Part shown: in pieces, positions 6,497 through 10,896 of the stretch
How positions within the stretch are numbered: the stretch's first letter is position 1
How the letters are laid out: the number at the start of each line of letters is the position of its first letter
Assembly (NCBI GenBank): GCA_002402085.1
Contig: NVVB01000017.1
Span: forward strand, 49,330 to 60,225
Direction: 5' to 3'
DNA: 10,896 nucleotides
DNA from: Gammaproteobacteria bacterium
GTDB lineage: Bacteria; Pseudomonadota; Gammaproteobacteria; Pseudomonadales; UBA3067
Notes under the pieces: model-generated
Seen by the model: only the letters and a program-made list of their open reading frames with translations
Database searches by the model: none
Told to the model about the DNA's origin: nothing
Made by a program: the position numbers and the translations under genes

Positions 6497-7357
6497 CTAA
6501 TAAGCCCACTTAACCCCTGCTTGATACACCACCCCACCCAACTTCATTTCAATGGCAACTTTCGGAATAGTAGTAACGGGTAGACCGTCACCTGAAACCT
6601 TCAAGTTAGTAAAACTAACCACTGTATCCATTTGCACGGCTTTAGCGTCAAATACAAAAGACCAATGCTCAGTCAGATGGTAATCAAACCCTACCAGAAA
6701 AAAATACCCAAGATCTGAATCGATGGTTAACTTTGAATCGCTAAAATCAACCATACTGAGTGATTTCAAGTCCACGTCCATGACTTTAAAAAACAAAATC
6801 CCTGCCCCGATATAAGGATGCAGCCTTGGTGTTACTTGAAACTTATAGTTTGCATTAATAATCGCGCCCATTGCTTTAATCCTACCAATTTCACCTCGCA
6901 CTGCAGGGACCGCCATCGTCTCTGGCAAAAAAGGTAGTAGTTCAGCAGGAATTAAGTCACCAAACTCTTTCAAGGCCACGTCACCACCAGGATAAGACAC
7001 ATCGATTTTTAATGGGTCAGGCGGTGCAAGAACCGTTTCGAAGGACAGTCTTTTTGTTACTTGATAACCGATCAATAATGCCGGGGTAACGAACTTTGAT
7101 TCGGACAAATCCGTAGTGCCCGATACTGCGCCTTCCGTACTCAAAGACATGTGTTCTAAAGAAAATAAATTATTAATAAACGCATAGCTGCCGGATACAT
7201 TCCCTCCCGTAGCAGAAGATGGGTCGGCCAACAGCGCGGTGGGAGCAATATAAAAGTGGTTGGCGCGCTGCAATGCATAAACAGCAGAACTAGAAATTGC
7301 GCTTGAAATAACTGTTAGTACTAAAACCCATTTAAACAAACCTAGTTTACCTGTCAT
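6497..7357 (-). CDS. OmpW-family outer membrane beta-barrel protein
   Basis: 286 residues from the ATG at 7357. Residues 1-28 form a signal peptide (basic MTGK start, hydrophobic FKWVLVLTVISSAIS core, cleavage after AVYA). The mature part has alternating amphipathic strands and ends in AGVKWAY, with the terminal aromatic residue needed by the BAM machinery. OmpW-type segments include FYIAPTALLAD near the mature N-terminus, LIGYQVTKRLSFETVLAP, LHPYIGAGI and LGYFFLVGFDYHLTEHWSFVFDAK. OmpW forms a narrow 8-stranded pore for small hydrophobic molecules. This protein is roughly 70 residues longer than E. coli OmpW, with extra sequence between the early strands, including a stretch around EFGDLIPAELLPFLPE. 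The frame extends upstream to a TTG at 7399, but the ATG 10 nt after GAGGG begins a proper signal peptide. It has its own terminator and a 490-bp spacer upstream. Confidence 0.82.
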   Translation of the reverse strand: MTGKLGLFKWVLVLTVISSAISSSAVYALQRANHFYIAPTALLADPSSATGGNVSGSYAFINNLFSLEHMSLSTEGAVSGTTDLSESKFVTPALLIGYQVTKRLSFETVLAPPDPLKIDVSYPGGDVALKEFGDLIPAELLPFLPETMAVPAVRGEIGRIKAMGAIINANYKFQVTPRLHPYIGAGILFFKVMDVDLKSLSMVDFSDSKLTIDSDLGYFFLVGFDYHLTEHWSFVFDAKAVQMDTVVSFTNLKVSGDGLPVTTIPKVAIEMKLGGVVYQAGVKWAY

Positions 7358-7847
7358 TCCAAGAACACCCTCTTTTAATTCGGTACCAAGCGATTCCAAA
7401 AAACCGTTTGGTTAGTAATACGGATAGCCATTTAAATCAGTGAACAAATGTTAATCTATTGACAAAAATGCGCACTAGTTAGCAGATAAACTGCCACTAT
7501 TTTAGACCGAGAGGTGGGTCACATTTTTTTATACTTTTAAGGAGAAAAGAACGGTTTTTTAATGCTAAAGAGGACTCGTATTTAACGATGATGTCGTGAC
7601 GTCAACAAAGTAACCACTGTTGATATACTAGGAAAGACAGATAATTGACCGGATATTATTGGATGACTTTTACGTCTTATGTCCTTATCCCATAAGAGAC
7701 TTACCGATATCAATAGTATGAGTCTAAACCATCCTTAGAATGGACATCTTACTCGCGTCACTGCAGCCAAATCCTACGTAAGATCGAATAATTTAAATTT
7801 AGACACAACGAAAGACGCACACACTAAAACCATCGCTTCTATCAATG
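7358..7847. other. 490-bp non-coding stretch between the dioxygenase and ompW-like genes
   Basis: No frame with a credible ribosome binding site was found. It presumably holds the ompW-like promoter on the minus strand; TTGTCA at 7460-7465 is a possible -35, but no good -10 follows. Visible elements are a 7-bp inverted repeat (tcttatg 7675-7681 with cataaga 7691-7697, 9-nt loop) and a CRE-like palindrome tgacgtca at 7597-7604. On the plus strand AAGGAG (near 7541) leads only to a 7-codon frame. No convincing terminator follows the dioxygenase stop. Confidence 0.45.
7675..7697. repeat. 7-bp inverted repeat in the 490-bp spacer
   Basis: tcttatg and cataaga flank a 9-nt loop that itself contains cttat, giving overlapping inverted copies of CTTAT/ATAAG. 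It has no U-tract. It may be an operator or a weak processing stem; function is unknown. Confidence 0.35.
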
Positions 7848-8936
7848 TTAGTTTTTAGATTCAAAATGAAAATTAAGGTCGCGCTTTAACGCTTTAGAGA
7901 GTACCGGCAACTTTGAACGGGGTAAAAGAAAGGTACTTAGATTAAACAGGTCCTCAAAAAACCGGCTCTCCTCAGCCGTCTTCTTAAGGTATTCATGGCC
8001 CGAAGAACCGCCCGTACCCACTTTACGCCCCAGCATTCGATGAGCCATCAATGCGTGTCGATATCGCCAGGCGGTAAAGTTCTCATCAATATCCATTAAA
8101 TTCGTTAAAAAATTAAACGGCAGCTGCAATATCGGCTCTTCTCTGTATAGAAGAATAAATAAAGCACTTAACATCGCCTTTCTCGACAGTCGACGCTGGC
8201 CGTCACGTACAAGGTTATCGTGAAGCCCCTGATCAAATAAGCTTGCGAAATTCCGGCGAGAGGCCTCGACATTCGATAGGCCAGGACTTAATGCTGACTT
8301 TGGGTCACGGCTATGCAAGCTGACAATGCGCGCCTCGCCATCAAGCATTGCATCCACGGCTTCCTGATAGAGCGCCCAGAAATCAAACCCTTCACCAGCA
8401 ATAAATGGGATTCTTTCCAGCCACGCCTCCACCAGACCAAATAAAGACGGTTCACGTTCAGCACCATCAATTCGTTGCTGATCTTGAGAATCCAGCGCGC
8501 TTAATAAATAATTTCTATCCACGCAACTTCGGTTAGCGGTCCCTAACCCCAATTTGATTTCGATGAGCCTAAACTGAACACTCTGAAAACCAGACGCAGG
8601 AATCAACAAATCACGAAACTCAAGGAAATCCATTGCGGTCATGGTTTCCATGATAGTCAGTTGCGCAATCAAAATCTTTTGTATTTCAATTACCCGTAAT
8701 TGCCAAGCCACAGCCCTAAATAAATCATGCTCGTCCACAGCCGACTTATTAAAAACGCGTATGATAGCGTCCAGCTCATGCAGAATCTGTTTAAACCAAA
8801 GCTCATAGACCTGATGAGTAATAATGAACAATGTTTCATCGTGGCATTCAGCAGGGCCGCTGGCACTTTCTGGATTTTGAATATTAATCAGCGTATCTAG
8901 CTGCAGGTATTTCCTGTAATCAATGGCTTTATCCAT
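7848..8936 (-). CDS. Tryptophan 2,3-dioxygenase, long animal-type form
   Basis: 362 residues. Tryptophan 2,3-dioxygenase is a cytosolic haem enzyme that opens the indole ring with O2 to give N-formylkynurenine. Visible elements: YRKYLQLDTL near the N-terminus; LFIITHQVYELWFKQI, with Phe37 and distal His41; PASGFQSVQFR, with Arg123 expected to bind the substrate carboxylate; WRYRH, with His294 as proximal haem ligand; and GTGGSSG at 307-313, with Thr308. The middle segment LVEAWLERIPF...GFDFW and REEPILQLPFNFLTNLMDID closely recall human TDO2, whereas usual proteobacterial KynA is about 280-300 residues and lacks this part. The first ATG (8957) has no Shine-Dalgarno sequence; the ATG at 8936 is nine bases after GGAG and is preferred. 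It lies 49 nt after the TgpA-type gene, probably in one transcript. No kynurenine formamidase or kynureninase gene is near. Confidence 0.88.
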   Translation of the reverse strand: MDKAIDYRKYLQLDTLINIQNPESASGPAECHDETLFIITHQVYELWFKQILHELDAIIRVFNKSAVDEHDLFRAVAWQLRVIEIQKILIAQLTIMETMTAMDFLEFRDLLIPASGFQSVQFRLIEIKLGLGTANRSCVDRNYLLSALDSQDQQRIDGAEREPSLFGLVEAWLERIPFIAGEGFDFWALYQEAVDAMLDGEARIVSLHSRDPKSALSPGLSNVEASRRNFASLFDQGLHDNLVRDGQRRLSRKAMLSALFILLYREEPILQLPFNFLTNLMDIDENFTAWRYRHALMAHRMLGRKVGTGGSSGHEYLKKTAEESRFFEDLFNLSTFLLPRSKLPVLSKALKRDLNFHFESKN

Positions 8937-8945
8937 GACTAATCG

Positions 8946-8949
8946 CTCC
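8946..8949 (-). promoter_or_regulatory. Ribosome binding site favouring the second ATG of the dioxygenase
   Basis: GGAG on the minus strand, nine bases before the ATG at 8936-8934. The first ATG (8957) has no purine-rich site before it, and its seven extra residues would cover this element. Confidence 0.55.
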
Positions 8950-8985
8950 AATGACATTTAGCAATTACATTGACTACCTTATAAA

Positions 8986-10896
8986 TCAGCGCATTAACTT
9001 ATGCGGGGAAAACTCCCTGACCATTTTCTTAAATTTCTTTTCTGCTTGGCTGCGTTGTTGTTTTTCACCCTCAGCTTCAGGACTCTGGTCCCGATAAACC
9101 AATTGGCTAAACGCTTGGGTAATTTTAGTCACTGAGTCGCCAAGTTGCATATAATCCGTCTCAATCCTGCTCGCAAATGCATCAGGACCTTCCCCTTTCA
9201 TTCTTGTAATGCCAGCTTTCGACATCTTTTCGCAAAACTTCAGGTAAATAAGTGTTATTGGATCTGTTTTTTTTCGACTGCGTTGAGAAAAAAGCAACAA
9301 TGAGACAAGCAGCATCACTAGCAATCCACTCAAAAATAAGGCCATCGCAATCCGTCTAGGACTCACCTCGCCTAATAGACGCACTAAAAATTCATTCTGT
9401 AAATCTGAGTCGTAGCCCAACACGCGCTCATGCCAAACCATATTAATGTAATCAACACTTAAACGAAGGTTGTTAATAAAGGCGATATCGCGGTATTTTA
9501 ATGCCGAAAACATAACCCCATCTAAGAACGAATTCTCAGCCGCTAATGCTTGCTCTATGCCCGACTCAATCCTCTCAGGCGCTACCGCACCGGTTGGATC
9601 AATTCGAACCCAACCCTCCCCTTCAAGCCAGACTTCAACCCAAGCATGGGCATCAAACTGATGCACAAGCAGATAATCCCCAAGGGTATTTAATTCCCCC
9701 CCTAAGTACCCCACCACCACGCGTGCAGGAATCCCAGCAGCACGCATTAAGAAGCTAAATGAACCGGCGTAGTGAATACAAAAGCCGCGCTGTGTATCAA
9801 ACAAAAAGTCATCGACGATATTATCGCCCAGTTTATCCGTGCGCAACGTGTAGACAAAAGGCTGCGTATTAAAATGGCTCAAAACCTTCGCGATCATGCC
9901 TCGATCAGACCCTGCCCGCAAACGCCAACGTTTCGCCAACGCGAGGGCTCGATAATTAGTGCCTTCAGGCAACTGCAACGCCCTGGCTTTAATCCAGGGA
10001 GGCAAGTCCAAATCAACGTTAATCCCTACAATCGACTCTGCTTGATAACGGAAAACACTATCAATCGGCGCCTTGGCTAATAAGCGAAAGTCACGGCTTA
10101 ATCCAATGCCCTTTTGCCTGGACAATGGCATATCCAAACCAAACAACCAGGTTTGGTCCGATGGTTCAAGTGTCACCTCATAACGGAATACCTTAAGCGA
10201 CTCTGGATCACCCGTTGCTAAAATTTGTTTCGAGAAATCTTGATTGTATTCACTAAACCAAGCACTGCGTTTATCCCCAGGCCAATACACTAGCTCGCTA
10301 TTACGTTGATGTTCACCTAGTTTTGCACTGCCTTTCGACCACGTCTTGCCATCGAAATCATACAAAATAAGGCCTCGCCAATACAACTGATTAGGCTCAG
10401 GCGTGTTGCCTTCAAACTTCGCTCTAAATGCCAATGAGGTTGAACGGGTTAAATTATTAAAGTCCCCAGGAGACATCGTATCACTCAAGCCAATGGAGTC
10501 GCCCCCGGCATCAAAATCTAGACTCCACAGCGGCCCAATTCTGGGCACCAATATAAATAAGACCAGCATAAGCGGAACGCATTGCGCCAGAATGAGGCCC
10601 GACAAACGAGCAGTTCGCCATGGTTTTCTATGGCTTTGAGATTGATTGAGACCAATGAGGGACGCGGTAATCGCCAGCAAGGAAAATACAGAATAAACAG
10701 CCATCGGAATACTTTGATTAAAGAGAAACTCCGTAGCCACTACAAAGTAGGCTAATACAGTCACCACATAAGCATCACGCTTAGTGTAAATCTCTAATAG
10801 TTTATAAGCGAACGCCATGATCAATAAAGCCACGCCGGCAGGCGGCCCGACAAACGTGCCGTAATGCAGGTAGATTCCCACAGTGCCCATAAAAAC
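8986..10896 (-). CDS. tgpA: TgpA-type membrane transglutaminase-like protein (5' end beyond window)
   Basis: At least 636 codons; the frame runs open through the right edge. The Met at 10890 aligns with the middle of the N-terminal membrane region of known TgpA proteins, so some 60-70 residues are missing. Residue numbers below count from that Met. Order: hydrophobic membrane segments within about 15-115 (DUF3488 type, including LLEIYTKRDAY); a large periplasmic region; a transglutaminase core with the triad Cys371 (RGFCIHYAGSF), His415 (DAHAWVEVW) and Asp431 (RIDPTGAVAPERI); a C-terminal membrane segment at about 514-535; and a cytosolic DUF4129-like tail. TgpA is essential in P. aeruginosa, with a periplasmic transglutaminase fold of unclear substrate. 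It usually follows MoxR-ATPase and DUF58 genes, which I would expect just past the right edge. The dioxygenase gene follows 49 nt downstream. Confidence 0.9.
   Translation of the reverse strand, partial: VFMGTVGIYLHYGTFVGPPAGVALLIMAFAYKLLEIYTKRDAYVVTVLAYFVVATEFLFNQSIPMAVYSVFSLLAITASLIGLNQSQSHRKPWRTARLSGLILAQCVPLMLVLFILVPRIGPLWSLDFDAGGDSIGLSDTMSPGDFNNLTRSTSLAFRAKFEGNTPEPNQLYWRGLILYDFDGKTWSKGSAKLGEHQRNSELVYWPGDKRSAWFSEYNQDFSKQILATGDPESLKVFRYEVTLEPSDQTWLFGLDMPLSRQKGIGLSRDFRLLAKAPIDSVFRYQAESIVGINVDLDLPPWIKARALQLPEGTNYRALALAKRWRLRAGSDRGMIAKVLSHFNTQPFVYTLRTDKLGDNIVDDFLFDTQRGFCIHYAGSFSFLMRAAGIPARVVVGYLGGELNTLGDYLLVHQFDAHAWVEVWLEGEGWVRIDPTGAVAPERIESGIEQALAAENSFLDGVMFSALKYRDIAFINNLRLSVDYINMVWHERVLGYDSDLQNEFLVRLLGEVSPRRIAMALFLSGLLVMLLVSLLLFSQRSRKKTDPITLIYLKFCEKMSKAGITRMKGEGPDAFASRIETDYMQLGDSVTKITQAFSQLVYRDQSPEAEGEKQQRSQAEKKFKKMVREFSPHKLMR

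Noticed and set aside
6328..6537. A 69-codon minus-strand frame downstream of and overlapping the ompW-like gene, with GGAGG-like purine runs at 6470-6500
   Set aside because: It reads straight through the 14-bp terminator hairpin, overlaps the 3' end of ompW, has low-complexity composition, and no start codon sits at proper distance from the purine runs.
7535..7590. AAGGAG on the plus strand followed by an ATG frame of seven codons
   Set aside because: The ATG is about 16 nt from the Shine-Dalgarno-like site and the frame is too short to support.
9470..10639. Plus-strand frames of 63-102 codons opposite the transglutaminase gene
   Set aside because: They are antisense shadows of a clearly coding, motif-bearing gene.

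Overview
The window carries eight full-length protein genes and one gene cut by the right edge. There are no rRNA, tRNA, mobile-element or CRISPR signals. Base composition is balanced to slightly AT-rich by eye. The gene set (pabB, thrH and an Fe-S type cysH side by side, OmpW, TgpA) suggests a marine-type gammaproteobacterium of the Pseudomonadales/Oceanospirillales kind. From memory, Pseudomonas aeruginosa also keeps cysH, thrH and pabB adjacent. This is a taxonomic inference, not a match.

Layout, left to right: (1) 43-882, minus, a crotonase with all three acidic residues of a delta3,5-delta2,4-dienoyl-CoA isomerase. (2) 883-1231, a divergent intergenic region. (3) 1232-2704, plus, pabB, with a short tandem-repeat insertion. 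(4) A 13-bp hairpin between convergent genes. (5) 2792-3418, minus, thrH, starting at GTG. (6) 3419-4051, a regulatory-looking region with a possible 24-codon ORF behind a 10-nt perfect Shine-Dalgarno sequence, a hairpin and a 10-bp tandem repeat. (7) 4052-4783, plus, cysH (APS reductase), followed 36 nt later by a small thioredoxin-fold gene with a CKKC motif. A strong intrinsic terminator lies inside the last codons of that small gene. (8) 5410-6318, plus, a tandem double-hotdog thioesterase-like protein. (9) A 14-bp perfect hairpin separating it from the convergent ompW-like gene (6497-7357, minus). (10) 7358-7847, a 490-bp non-coding stretch. (11) 7848-8936, minus, a long, animal-type tryptophan 2,3-dioxygenase. 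(12) 8986 to the right edge, minus, a TgpA-type membrane transglutaminase lacking its N-terminus, probably co-transcribed with the dioxygenase.

How the genes work together: most are housekeeping metabolism (folate precursor synthesis, serine/threonine phosphate metabolism, sulfate assimilation, unsaturated fatty-acid oxidation). The functional pairings that stand out are cysH with the small CxxC protein, which is a possible dedicated reductant, and tgpA with the dioxygenase, which is unexplained. I see no clear novel defence or mobile system. The best leads are the CxxC partner of CysH with its embedded terminator, the 24-codon ORF upstream of thrH, and the eukaryote-like dioxygenase.
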